Positions 33,401 through 61,026 are shown, numbered from the stretch's first letter. The stretch is DNA of 64,000 bases from Actinostola sp. cb2023 (GCA_033675265.1 JAUJYZ010000303.1:62001-126000); one strand, 5' to 3'. The notes: generated by a model from the letters alone, not told the origin. Made by a program: numbers and translations.

Positions 33401-36342
33401 CATACCAATTTAATTTATTTATTTTATAAGTAGCCTTAGGTTGGGCTGCCTGTGGTAGAACTATGGTAACCGTGGCATCAAATGGGCTGAGGTACTAACG
33501 CCAATATTTGCCGGAACTAGTTGAGGCTCAACATGGTTGATGTAACAATTCTCAAGTCGGATACTAACGCTAACATCAACATGGCTGGGCTACAACGAGC
33601 TTGATAGGAAAACAAATACACGCTATTCAGAAGACCGATTCTTGATTAAGACGTGTAGTACTGACGCTACAAAAGATGTAAAGGCATTTACCTTAACAAC
33701 GACCTCAACTGGTTCATCATTGACGATGGTATTAACGTCCTGAATGGCAACATCTTCAGTGTGTTCGACAAGACTCTCTGATTGGCTAAGAGAGGGTGAA
33801 CTCTCTGATTGGCTGAGAGATGGTGAACTCTCTGATTTGCTGAGATAGGGTGAGGGCTGTGTTTCCCTGTTAAACATCGATAAAATGACTATTATTGTAA
33901 GACGAAAGGCAAAAATCAGAGGACTGAGTCAAATCTTAATGTGTATTCTCAAAGGAAGTACTAAAGGAAGGAAACTACAAAGAGAAGAAATTGCGAGATA
34001 ACGAAGAAAGGAAGGAAGGACATAGCATGCCAACGCCAAGGAACGAAAAAATTAACGAAATTAAAACATGAATAAATAAGCGTAATGCATTAATAAATTA
34101 GCGAGTGAGTAAATGAATGAATGAATGAATGAACAACTAATTCAATGAATGAATGAATGATTAAGTGTATGGATCCATCGCAATGCATCAGTACACGAAT
34201 AAGCCGGCATTATTACCTTGATTCTGAAGACTTAGCACGAACTGGAATTTTGCTGCCTTTAGTCAAATCATCAAATGACTTCGAAGGACTGGCTCTACTT
34301 GGAATGAAAAAATCAAAAAGTCAATAAATGAATTGAATTGGTTAGGGATTAAATAGATACATCATTTCACCCAATCAATAACTATTCCTTCCTTCCTTCC
34401 TTCCTTCGTTCATTTATTCATCATTCACTATACATTCCGGCACTAGTCGGCCCCTTCATCTCCCTTCATTCCGTTTCAGCATCCTAGCCAGTCCCAGCCA
34501 GCCACTTATGTCTGATCAGTCATAGTAAGTAATTATTACTTAAAAGTAATAAGTAAGTGATCAGACAGTAATTATAAAGTCTTCATATATTAGAGTGATT
34601 CCAATAATCCTGGGCATTACTAACTACACCAATACACACCATTAGACACTCACTCTTTTGTTTTCTTTTGTTCCTTTGCATCTAATAAACACTGACAGCT
34701 AATTAGTTTTGCCCAGGTTTATTGGAATCACTCTATAATAACGGTGATATATAGTGCAATTTAGAAAAGCTTGAAAACTAAATAGTACTAATGAAACAAT
34801 AGAAAACAATAGAAATAGCACTATTTTAGTACTATTTAAAGTTACTACTATTTCACGCTTTTAATTCTAATAAAATTGCACTCTAAAAACTTATCACCAT
34901 AACGTTTATAACTGAATGCGGTTAGTCTAGTTACTAGTAATAAGTAAGCTTATATAAAATAATAAATAAATTCTTACCTGATTTTGTTCAAATTCCTCGT
35001 AGGGATTTTACTTTTAACAGTCAGTTTCGACTCCTGAAATAGAATAGAAGTTCAGTTCAGTTCACTGAACTTGTGAAAGATCTACTGACCGACGCTGTAT
35101 TAAAAACTGAGAAAGCTATAAGCTTATAGCTGATTATAAACCGGTAAATCAGAATTTTCCGGCTTACAACTACAACAAGTAAACAGCTCAACAAGTAAGC
35201 TTACGAGAAACTTTAAAACAACTAACTACAACATTGTCATTGAACAAGTACGACTGAACATAAGCTTAAATAAAATCTCGACTTTCGCCATATCGCTTCG
35301 AATATCCAACTATTCAAAAACGTTATCTCACTACAATAAGCTTATATATTCTTTTCTCAAGTTTTCATGTTAACTGAATCAGCTAAAATATTCAGTTTAA
35401 TAGTAAGCTTACTGAATACAAAGTCTAAAAGAATGATTCATTCATTCACTGATTCAGCTATTCTTCAGTTCTTGGCAACTCTTGCCAGTCTTGGTTCTTT
35501 TTGCTCGCCCAATTTTTCGAGTTTTTTCCTGCGTCATTTGACTGTATTTATAATAGTAACAAATGTACTAATTCACTAGCGAACATACCTTGCCTCCATG
35601 CTATTCAAACGGCAACCATTTTGTCTTTTTAACTCTGATAAAACACATTTTCCGAGTGTAGTGTACTGACTCAGTCAGAGAACTGCTCGAAAATCCCGCC
35701 AATATGAATGGCAATACGCATGCGCCAAATTATGTAAATGTTATAATGAGATTAGAAAAATATTTCTATATTTCAGACAATATCAGTTTAATCAAAAGAC
35801 GTCCGGAATTAGTTAAAATAAAAACTTAACTCAGTTTTTGATTTGCAAATGATATACTGAATAAGCCATCCGGCTGTTTAACTGACCTGTGGATTGACTT
35901 TTCCATTCGTGGCGATCTTTTTTTCGTCCGAGCTCGATTTTTCACGAGAAGGTTTTTGTGCGATCTTGTCGGCTTTTCCCACTGTTTTCCCAACGATAGC
36001 TAGGCGGTGGCTACTGACAGAATTTGCACTTTTACCGCGATAGATAGTGGTAGCCGCGACAGGGCGTTTCCTTGCAAATATTTTCCCGCTCTTTGGAACA
36101 GTGGGAGGACGTGGAAGTAGCTGTATCGTTGTAAGGGCGTATTTGGACGCATCCTTAGCAGTGAGGAGGAGAAACGTAGAGTTAGGTCGAATGCTCATTC
36201 TTGTTTTCCACTCAGCTCTTTCTGGGCTGTTCTTCTCATCTAAACGAGCCGGATTAATGGATCGAACCACAGATCGTAAGGATAGCAGACTTGATCTTGG
36301 GCGCTGAATGACTGGCGCAAAGGACATCGGATTTCCAGACAT
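30449..36342 (-). CDS. Large coiled-coil protein, not recognised
   Basis: Five exons join in frame: 36342-35887, 35033-34978, 34297-34217, 33866-33692, 33088-30449 (1135 codons). Start at ATG in AAAATGTCTGGAAATCCG. The N-terminal ~290 residues are basic and Ser/Pro-rich, with motifs LTVKSKIPTR and KGSKIPVRAKSS, and a short repeat SESSPSLSQ, as in microtubule- or scaffold-associated proteins. The long last exon encodes RHRSKSARHV, then extended coiled coil: heptads such as LTEDLKVQEKEIERLKQVNHE, an 11-residue repeat array, then more coiled coil (IVKLELAIRERNIQLLEF, LKALVERLQDKEKRLDELL). The tail has a basic KKKGKKLGRKIKIK cluster and acidic SDEAEDD. No enzyme motif is seen. Role is unknown; a centrosomal, ciliary or cytoskeletal scaffold is the natural guess, no more. 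Confidence 0.8.
31680..31945 (-). repeat. 33-bp coding tandem repeat (hendecads)
   Basis: Eight units of 11 residues, DKELAGQVPEQ or VKEFAGHVPEQ, in a higher-order pattern of three. Eleven-residue periodicity fits a hendecad coiled coil although each unit carries a proline, so it may instead be an extended stalk. Confidence 0.9.
34587..34740. mobile_element. TIR element, TA-flanked
   Basis: TAGAGTGATTCCAATAATCC at the left and TTTATTGGAATCACTCTATA at the right, with TGGGCA/TGCCCA adjoining. In an intron of the coiled-coil gene. Confidence 0.75.
34748..34880. mobile_element. Hairpin MITE, relative of 57708-57821
   Basis: Contains AGTACTAATGAAACAATAG and ACAATAGAAATAGCACTATT, shared with 57708-57821, between inverted TAGTGCAATTT-like and AATTGCACTC ends. 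Confidence 0.6.
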
Positions 36343-36998
36343 TTTTACGGTTGTTTTCAACAAACTGATGATTTCAAAGTGATAAATGACCAACACCAAA
36401 CGTGTGGAATGACTTTCAAAAGATTTGTAAAGCGTAAACTTGAATAACTTGAATTTCTAAACTGAGCACAAAAGTGACAGCGTGAATCAGCCAAATATCT
36501 CGGAGATTCTGACTGTCCAGAATTTTGGGCGTTGGCATAGCGACGATCATACATACTACGTACCATTGTCGATGCCATGGTCGATGCATTTTGACAATAC
36601 ACAGGAAGCCCAAGCTCCGCGCGCTGCCATTTATCATGGAAAAATTGACCAAATGTTTTGGTTTCTGGACATTTTTTGGGATGGTCTGGAAGAGGGATTA
36701 TAACCTGGAAGTACTGACTAGGCGTATGATGGATCGTCATTGATTTATGATGATTTATGAAAGAGAATGGGTTTATAAATGAAAGAAAATGTTTAAAATA
36801 CATAGAAAAACGTATGAAAACTAAGTCTATGAATATATATATAGTCAAACAATTCCTATGGGACAAATAAGTATATTAATTAAGAATAATGAATAAAATA
36901 CTAACTGAATCTGAGAAAAAAATCAGTTCAAAACCAATCAAAAACGCGCAGGTACGGCCGTAAAACTATTTAAATTTACTGAAAGGCTGCCATGATAC
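36343..36998. other. 5' flank of the coiled-coil gene
   Basis: Expected promoter/5' UTR region for the minus-strand gene. CAGGAAGCCCAAGC near 36600 resembles the ends of the palindrome at 61027. No coding exon supported. Confidence 0.4.
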
Positions 36999-37568
36999 TA
37001 CGGAAGCCCAGGAGGGCCACTGGTGGGTTTTCGTTTTTGTTTTCGGTTTTTTGCTTTTCATTTTTCGCTTTTTGCTTTTCATTTTTCGCTTTTTGGTTTT
37101 GGTTTTTGTTTTCGGTTTTTTGCTTTTCATTTTTCGCTTTTTGCTTTTCATTTTTCGCTTTTTGCTTTTCGTTTTTGTTTTTGTTTTTTTTTCGGTTTTT
37201 TGCTTTTCATTTTTCGCTTTTTGCTTTTTTTTCGTGAAGATTTTTCGCTTTTTGCTTTTCGTTTTTGTTTTTGTTTTTGTTTTTGTTTTCGGTTTTTTGC
37301 TTTTCACTTTTCGCTTTTTGCTTTTCGTTTTTGTTTTTGTTTTCGTTTTTTTGTTTATTTATTTTTTGAAACCCAAAAGACAAAAGCAAAAACCAAAACC
37401 GAAAAGACGAAACCAAAAACCAAAAAGACAAAACCAAAAACCAAAAAGACAAAACCAAAAACCAAAAAGGCAAAAGCAAAAACCAAAAAGGCAAAAACCA
37501 AAACCAAAACCCTGAGTGGCCCTCCTGGGCCGGTCCATGGTGCCTTGCGAGCCACGTGATGAACAAAC

Positions 37569-37633
37569 ATGGCGGACGGCATCGAAGTCAAGTACAAACC
37601 CGGGGTACAAACGTTTGCCCAAAGGACAGAAAG
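37569..37633 (+). other. Mirrored first-exon-like block, left arm
   Basis: ATGGCGGACGGCATCGAAG opens 21 codons plus two bases (MADGIEVKYKPGVQTFAQRT..) to a donor AAAG|GTATGG. It points into the palindrome centre. The right arm holds the same block inverted (38401-38465) with one residue changed (I to F). No matching next exon in phase was found. Confidence 0.45.
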
Positions 37634-37696
37634 GTATGGACGTGCGTATTATTAATTAAGTTCATATGTAGCTAAACTGTACGTACTAACAATCCC

Positions 37697-37906
37697 CTAT
37701 GTTATTTTTAGTTGAAATGTCGGTAATGGAATCGTTTGATATGCGCATGGATTGACCTCAAACTTGTTCTTTCGTATCGGCTGAAGTAGATGAGTATTAA
37801 AGAGCTTTGAAAATACGGCGAATTTTGGCGAGAATACGGACCGAGGTAGCGTTCGGACGGCTTCAATCAGTTGAAGTTGCTCAAACACACCATCGGGAAA
37901 TATCAA
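37697..37906 (-). other. Mirrored open frame, left arm
   Basis: Encodes IFPDGVFEQLQLIEAVRTL..NKFEVNPCAY on the strand leading out of the centre. The right-arm copy at 38109-38348 (+) encodes the same ~55 residues and then differs after an insertion near 38275. Family not recognised; retention of the frame in both arms may only reflect recent duplication. Confidence 0.3.
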
Positions 37907-38108
37907 ATAATTCGCTTAAAATATTGAGCTTTTATAATTTATAGTATAGACTGCGGACTGCACAAACAAGGTTGAATGAACTATAAATAAGGCTATCATG
38001 TTACTCTATGACCCCAGGGCATCTGGTCATTGTCAACTTTCACTATTTCTATTTTCTGCTGTCCAAGTCTATGCTATAAATTAAAGCTCAATATTTTAAG
38101 CGAATTAT

Positions 38109-38348
38109 TTGATATTTCCCGATGGTGTGTTTGAGCAACTTCAACTGATCGAAGCCGTCCGAACGCTACCTCGGTCCGTATTCTCGCCAAAATTCGCCGT
38201 ATTTTCAAAGCTATTTAATACTCATCTACTTCAGCCGATACGAAAGAACAAGTTTGAGGTCAATCCATGCGCATATACCAAACTCATTGCCCATAAACTT
38301 GATTCCATTACCGACATTTCAACTAAAAATAACATAGGGGATTGTTAG
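38109..38348 (+). other. Mirrored open frame, right arm
   Basis: Inverted duplicate of 37697-37906 with a ~25-bp extra segment, so the C-terminal frame diverges. See that entry. Confidence 0.3.
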
Positions 38349-38400
38349 TACGTACAGTTTAGCTACATATGAACTTAATTAATAATACGCACGTCCATAC

Positions 38401-38465
38401 CTTTCTGTCCTTTGGGCAAACGTTTGTACCCCGGGTTTGTACTTGACTTCGAAGCCGTCCGCCAT
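38401..38465 (-). other. Mirrored first-exon-like block, right arm
   Basis: Same 65-nt block as 37569-37633 in opposite orientation, with ATG and donor intact; encodes MADGFEVKYKPGVQTFAQRT. Confidence 0.45.
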
Positions 38466-39486
38466 GTTTGTTCATCACGTGGCTCGCAAGGCACCATGGA
38501 CCGGCCCAGGAGGGCCACTCAGGGTTTTGGTTTTGGTTTTTGCCTTTTTGGTTTTTGCTTTTGCCTTTTTGGTTTTTGCTTTTGCCTTTTTGGTTTTTGC
38601 TTTTGCCTTTTTGGTTTTTGGTTTTGTCTTTTTGGTTTTTGGTTTCGTCTTTTCGGTTTTGGTTTTTGCTTTTGTCTTTTGGTTTTCAAAAAATAAATAA
38701 ACAAAAAAACGAAAAGCAAAAAAAAACGAAAAGCAAAAAAAAACGAAAAGGGAAAACAAAAACCAAATCAAAAAAGAAAACCAAAACGAAAACGAAAAGC
38801 AAAAACCGAAAAGTGAAAAGCAAAAAAACAAAAACAAAAACAAAAACAAAAACAAAAACAAAAACAAAAACCAAAAGCAAAAAGCGAAAAATGAAAAGCA
38901 AAAAGCGAAAAATGAAAAGCAACTGAAACCGAAAAGAAAAACAAAAACAAAAACGAAAAGCAAAAAGCAATTTTAAAAAAATGAAAAAAAAAAAAGCGAA
39001 AAATGAAAAGCAAAAAAAAACCGAAAAAAAAAACAAAAACCAAAAAGCGAAAAATGAAAAGCAAAAAGCGAAAAATGAAAAGCAAAAAACCGAAAACAAA
39101 AACAAAAACCGAAAAGCGAAAAATGAAAAGCAAAAAGCGAAAAATGAAAAGCAAAAAAACGAAAACAAAAACGAAAACCAAAAAGCGAAAAATGAAAAGC
39201 AAAAAGCGAAAAATGAAAAGCAAAAAACCGAAAACAAAAACAAAAACCGAAAAGCGAAAAATGAAAAGCAAAAAGCGAAAAATGAAAAGCAAAAAAACGA
39301 AAACAAAAACGAAAACCCACCAGTGGCCCTCCTGGGCTTCCGTATGATACAGACCATGACTCCCTGTCATGTTTTTGTCAAAACAGAGCCTTAAGTAAGT
39401 GTAAATACAGTTCACATTCTTTTGTTTCGCTTTAGCTTTTGTATTCTTTTCAAGTTTGCAGCTGAATGCAAGATTATAATTTATAC

Positions 39487-41550
39487 ATGAAAGAACTTGA
39501 GCCCGCGATCCGCGATCAAACTTCTCAAAAACGCGCAAAGCTCGAAGTGAAGAGATTACGGTAAGAAGAAAGTGTCGGGTTTTCTCTAGTAAATAACTCT
39601 TTAGACGTCCATTTAACGGGTTTATCCTTCCGACGCTGTTATAAAGTGTATGTTTATGTCATTTTAGCCGTCTTTATGTCATAAATTGTGGCATTATTTC
39701 TTCACAGAACGCAAAAAGGATTACGAACTTGTTTCCAGTGTGCTCAACGCCGGTTGTCGTGAAGGATTTCCGTCCTTCTTTGGTTCTTGTCCTCTTTTTA
39801 TGGACTTGGATAAGAGCCTTTCCTGGTTTCATCGAAAGGTATGTTTCCCTATTACCATAGCTTTCTCTAAAGCGACGAAGCAGTTTCATTTGTCGAGCAA
39901 AATACGAACTACATTGTATTTTGTTGACATTCTTTGGCTCCTTGGTTTTCCGTCATGTCGTGAGAGTGGCGCTCAAATGTTGCTTCTAAGTTTTAGGTTT
40001 TGCGACCCCAAAAAACACTAGAAAAACACTGCAAAGACAAGCTAGTTAAGTGCGTTTTATTTTCCAGTCAATACATGCTCATTTTAAACCGTTAAATGTA
40101 ACAACAAAGTCCCCTGTCACAACAGTTTTTGCCAATTTTTTTCTTTCGATTTCACACGAATATTGGGCTTTACTTAGTGGTTAATACCGCTGTTTTGGAT
40201 TTGACTACATGTAGATATAAACGTAGTTATTTTAGATACATAAATTATTATTAGTACAGTAGTATTAGTATTAGTATTAGTGTACAGTATTATTATTATT
40301 AGTTATTATTATTGTTTATATATTCTTATTTATTCTTCTTCTTCTTATTTATTATTCTTCTTTATTATTATTATTATTAATAGTTAATGATAACATTGCG
40401 ACAGTAAAACTTTTTACTAAAAATTATAAGAGATGGAGTTTCAAGGTTTGCTAACATCATTATCAGGTCAAAAACAATTTCCTATATGTGACAGACATAT
40501 ATATTACTAAAGAACAATGGAAAAAAATTTAAAAGCCAAGAACAATGGAAGACTAAGCTTTTTTCTGATTTGTTTGTCATACAGGAAATTGTTTTTGACT
40601 AGAGCTACAGTATATACATAAGGGGTTATTGAATGGTCAAGGCGAGACTTTGCGAGACTCTCGAGACAAGGCATATTTTTGCTAGCCTGAGATGCTTTTC
40701 CACCGATTTCCTTTGTTTTCAAAACGAGACTCCGAGATGGCTTTTTGCAAAAAAACGAGACTTCGAGACCCGCGAAATTTGACCGAAATTTTGCGCTCGA
40801 CTCTGGCTTTTTGCGGGACCATTCGACACCCGGCTCTTACATAGACTTACATGTACTTCTCATTTTGACTTGATAATGATGATGTTAGCCAATGTCAAAA
40901 CATCATCTTTTATAATTTTTACTAACTAAAAGTTTTACTAAGAACTTACAGTCAAAATGTTTTCTCGCTAAATCCATATTGAAATCTCTTCTCATTTCCT
41001 GATTCTTCTTCTTCTTCTTCTTTGGCACAAACGAGACATATCTAACGAGGCAATTTTAAAAGCTTTTGCACCAAAAAAGAAAGAACTCAAAAATGAATCA
41101 CAATCTAGTCTCTCTGTAAATAAATAATTTAATAACTTTATTTCTGTGTCAAATGTTCTAGCTTACAATGTGTTTTGTAATTAAGTCTACCCACATTCTA
41201 TGAATACTGTACATATATGCAGTTTCCTTCCTTGTGCCATAGAGGACTTTCTAGTCAATATTATTGGCATTCACAGTATTTGGGTTTTATAATTATTGAT
41301 CATATCTTTGTTCAATTTACACTACATTTTGTATGTTCTGTATTTTCTTTAATTTACAGACTGTGTTTTTTAATACAATTAAAATTGTGTTGCTTTTGAA
41401 TTTAGTAAATTGGCCTTTCCTGCATTCAGCTCCAATACCCATGAGTTCAAGGTTGATACGTGGGTAGACATTTCCACACATTTACTGAAAAATATCTATC
41501 CCAATCTCAACTTGAACTTGGTTGTGGTTATTGAAGCAAATGTGGGAAAG
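39487..41550 (+). pseudogene. Exon-like fragments of an unassembled gene
   Basis: Three blocks with good splice borders: 39487-39560 (MKELEPAIRDQTSQKRAKLE.., donor CG|GTAAGA), 39708-39838 (acceptor TTCACAG, donor AAAG|GTATGT) and 41406-41550 (KLAFPAFSSNTHEFKVDTW.., donor AAAG|GTTTGT). The second block is open in two frames: one phase-compatible with the third block, the other reading DYELVSSVLNAGC..GSCPLFMDLDKS. The LFMDLD run has the hhhDhD shape of motif I in archaeo-eukaryotic primases (PrimPol/viral type), but it is out of phase with its neighbours unless a base is lost, for example in the AAAAA at 39713. So this is either a decayed gene, a wrong model, or sequence error. Function is not assigned. 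Confidence 0.3.
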
Positions 41551-41889
41551 GTTTGTTGTGTTTTGCAATGGAATTAATTCAGTAATGGGCCATTTGTTAT
41601 TGATAATATTGATTTATTTAGACTGCTAACTAGTCCATCAACGCAAAAAATATATATATTAAACTCATCACTAGTAGATGAGCTTGGCATTAGGTGGCTT
41701 GATCGGTGGGGGGTGCCTGGCTCGGAGCTTCTGCAGTAACCATGGCAACCCTGTCACAACCAACCGAGCACCTGTCACACTGACCAATCAGTGGACCATA
41801 TACTTACCTATACTTACCACAGGGACGGGAGGGAGGGGAATTCACGTAGCAATGGCAATGTGCTAGCGAAGCCACGATCGTGAGTATCA

Positions 41890-42300
41890 TGTTGCTCTGG
41901 TGTGCGAACCTTGCCAGGCAGTTGTTGGCCACATGCCAGGTTTGCGTCATCACAAAAATAGCGTGTGATCGAATTACCTTTAGCGTGGACCAATAGCGAT
42001 AGCGAGAATGCTAGCGATAAGCTGGCAATAGCAAGAATCGTATTACTCTGGTCTGCGAACCATGAGCAGCTAGCGTGATCACAAGATTAGCGTGTGATCG
42101 TGATACCCTTAGCGTGGACCAATAGCGATAGCGAGAATGCTAGCGAGAAGCTGGCAATAGCAAGAATCGTAATACTCTGGTCTGCGAACCATGTGCGCGG
42201 GTAGAGTCGTTGACCAAAGGTCAAGCTAGCGTGATCACAAAATTAGCGTGTGATCGCGTAACAACTCTTAGCGTGGGTCACCAAGTGACGCTTGCGACAA
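41890..42300. repeat. ~125-bp imperfect tandem repeat
   Basis: Units share TTAGCGTGGACCAATAGCGA, TAGCGAGAATGCTAGCGA and ATTACTCTGGTCTGCGAACC; about three copies. Non-coding. Confidence 0.8.
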
Positions 42301-42642
42301 TGCAGGTCATGAGCAGTGAACTTGCGTGGCAATAGTACATTTAGCAATGATGTAGTGCTACTTAGCTCGATTCTAACTTTGCCTAAATTTCATTTAACCA
42401 CATTAAAAAATATAAAAAAATATAAATATTAAAAAAAAAAACCAAAAAAAAACAAAAACAAACAAACTAGTCCATCATCGCATCATAAAGCTTTGAAAAA
42501 TAATAAATTATTTAAGTAATGATTATTCAGCTTTAAATTATATGTTTTTGTATACCTGTAACATAAAAAAAATTAATTGACTTTCCGTTACATTTTCATG
42601 TAAATGTTGATTTGCTATTCATTCAAGCTGTATTTGCCATAT

Positions 42643-42890
42643 TCAACAATCAAATTCTGTTCTTTTAATAGACTTGCTCCACTTGCCTCTGTGTTTTCTT
42701 AACGCTTGAGCAAATATATTGACAAGGAAGTACTTTGAACAAAGACTGTTGATATCATGAGTTGAAATGGGAAAACATGTACATTTACGCTGATTCTGTG
42801 ATTGCACCAAACGCTGTTCTTCTTCTGTTAGTTCAATATTGCCTTTTTTCACTACAGCTTTCCTCATGTTCTCTAACTCCTTCTTGGTTT
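42643..42890 (-). other. Candidate terminal exon, minus strand
   Basis: After a TTTTATAG acceptor an 82-codon frame runs to a TGA (TKKELENMRKAVVKKGNIEL..SLCSKYFLVNIFAQALRK). It is charged at first, then mixed hydrophobic, with no low-complexity bias, so it looks coding. No upstream minus-strand exon was identified, and the family is not recognised. Confidence 0.4.
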
Positions 42891-43105
42891 CTATAAAAGG
42901 TCTAATGAAGCTTAAAGCGCTACTTGGATGAAAATAGATCGATTTACAAAATTAAAATGTTCGATTAGTAAATGATATTATTTTCAATACATAAACTAAA
43001 TCCAGAAAAAAATAACATTTGATCGAATACTTGCCAAGAAAGCTGTGTATTATCAGCTATGAGGGTTTGAGTGATGGGTTGAGTACAATGACGTCATCTA
43101 CTTAA

Positions 43106-43562
43106 AGTGCTTATGAAGCTTATTTTTTTATTTTGAAAATCGATTACATATGAAGTGAATAGTGGGATGTTTCAGTGTTTTGTGATTTGAGCTTCGCATT
43201 TGCGAGTTATAAAGGTTTGAAATCGTGATATGGTATTTCAGTGACGTCAAAGGAGGCATCATTTATTATACAAAAGCGCCCCTTTGCAAATGACTGACAT
43301 TTTTAAACTGGCAAAAAGTTATTCTACAACTTATATAAAAGATGTTGAACTTTTTTTTCTATTTCAGAAAAGAGCAATACTTGAAAAAATATAAATAAGT
43401 TACAGCAAAAGCCTTCTTTGACGTCACCGAATTAGCATATCACGATTTCAAACCATTATAACTCGCAAATGCGAAGCTCAAATCACAAAATACTGAAATG
43501 TCCCACTATTCACTTCATATGTAATCGATTTTCAAAATAAAAAAATAAGCTTCATAAGCACT
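43106..43562. mobile_element. piggyBac-like MITE with ~190-bp inverted arms
   Basis: TTAA at 43102-43105 and 43563-43566. Ends AGTGCTTATGAAGCTTATTT and AAATAAGCTTCATAAGCACT; arms stay paired through GTGAATAGTGGGATGTTTCA and GCGAGTTATAAAGGTTTGAAA. Lies upstream of the first PHTF exon found. Confidence 0.85.
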
Positions 43563-44181
43563 TTAACCCAATCCATTCATAAATCGTAAAAACATCTGAC
43601 AGTACTTCTCATTGGAATATGAAAGCAACATTTTAACTTAATGGCAAACAGAACTTTATTAATAGGTCCTTCAATATTACTTCAGCAAAATTACAGCTCA
43701 TTTTAAATTTTGACCGATTTTTGTCCAAGCAGCACTTTAATGACACACAAATGTGGCTGCTCTTCATATGAGAAATAAATCAGTTATCATTGAAGCTCTC
43801 TTTATCGTCTGACATATCAAACCCCATATCAATGTTTAAATGCATGATTTATTTTTAAGGATTTGTTTCTATAAATAAACTAACCATACTTTGTGGGTTT
43901 TTTTTTTGGAATAATTATTATACACGAATAGTATAATGTATTAGAAAATGGTGTGTTCCAGTCAATAAGCAGGGATATTTAATTAGAAGCCAATTACTGG
44001 CTAATTCTGGTGGCTACCAGCCATGGTGGCTTAAATTGGCCTCACTTAGTATATGTTAACGGGCTACCGACGTTAACAGAAAGTGCATAAATTTTTTTTA
44101 TTTTTTTATTTTTACTTTCAAAATCAACACCACCTACTTTTGTCATTTCCTTCTAATTTCCTTCTAAATTTTAATTTCCAG

Positions 44182-60211
<16,030 letters not shown>

Positions 60212-60489
60212 TTCAGTGAAGTATAAGGATATATTGCATGTTTTCTCAAGTATTACAGGTGATATTTTACGACATGCGAATGTATTGCGAGCAACGAGTA
60301 AAATGTCACCCCGTAATTTTCAAGAAAACATCCAATAAGGGATTTATCATACAACAGCATTACAATTTCATTGATATTGTTTTGGGGGCTCAAACCAAAT
60401 GATTTCCAACCATTTTATCTTGGTTCAATCACACATCACAAACATCACCTGGACCGAAACTCGTCAAACCGGTTGTCTACAGGGCATCA

Positions 60490-60775
60490 CAGCCTCAAAA
60501 ATGCATCTATGGACTTGTGTGAAGGGAGTACTAATATAACTAGATGCATCTATGGACTTGTGTGTAGGGAGTACATATAACTAATTGCATCTATGGACTT
60601 GTGTGAAGGGAGTACTAATATAACTACATACATCTATGGACTTGTGTGTAGGGAGTACATTATTATAACTAAATGCATCTATGGACTTGTGTGTAGGGAG
60701 TACATATAACTAACTACATATATGGACTTGTGTGAAGGGAGTACTAATATAACTCAATACATCTATGGACTAACC
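60490..60775. repeat. ~43-bp tandem repeat
   Basis: About seven units of GCATCTATGGACTTGTGTG + (A/T)AGGGAGTACTAATATAACTA, with short and long variants. Confidence 0.9.
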
Positions 60776-61026
60776 TTCCGTCACACTGTGATATGAACAA
60801 GACTTGGTTCTGGTTGCAGGATCTGATAAAAACCTTCATATTTTCAAAGCAAAACGCTATTTATAGACATGTACAGATTTACTATTTTCTCTACAAATAT
60901 TCAAATATTGCTCAAATATTTTTTGTTCGTTTATATGTGCTTACAGAGTTAAGCCACTCAAACGTTATTGTGTTCCAATAGTATTGCTTATTTATCCTAC
61001 AAGTGGCTTACATGCAGTATTATTCA

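Larger units (their letters stand above)
36999..39344. mobile_element. 2.3-kb imperfect palindrome, foldback-transposon-like
   Basis: Outer ends TACGGAAGCCCAGGAGGGCC and its reverse complement, flanked by the direct repeat TGATAC (36993-36998, 39345-39350). Each ~1 kb arm consists of a T/A-rich repetitive block (left 37024-37510, right 38526-39320, A/T/G/C-poor units like TTTTTCGCTTTTTGCTTTTC), bounded internally by AGTGGCCCTCCTGGGCC, then a unique ~420-bp segment with a 65-nt exon-like block. The spacer is ~110 bp (37954-38065). Long TIRs built of internal repeats are the hallmark of foldback (FB/TU) elements. No transposase seen. Local inverted duplication is the alternative. Confidence 0.7.

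Noticed and set aside
37023..37559. Long Phe/Arg/Leu open frames (and Lys/Thr frames on the other strand) in 37.0-37.6 and 38.4-39.5 kb
   Set aside because: They are read-through of biased simple repeats; both strands and several frames are open and no domain is present.
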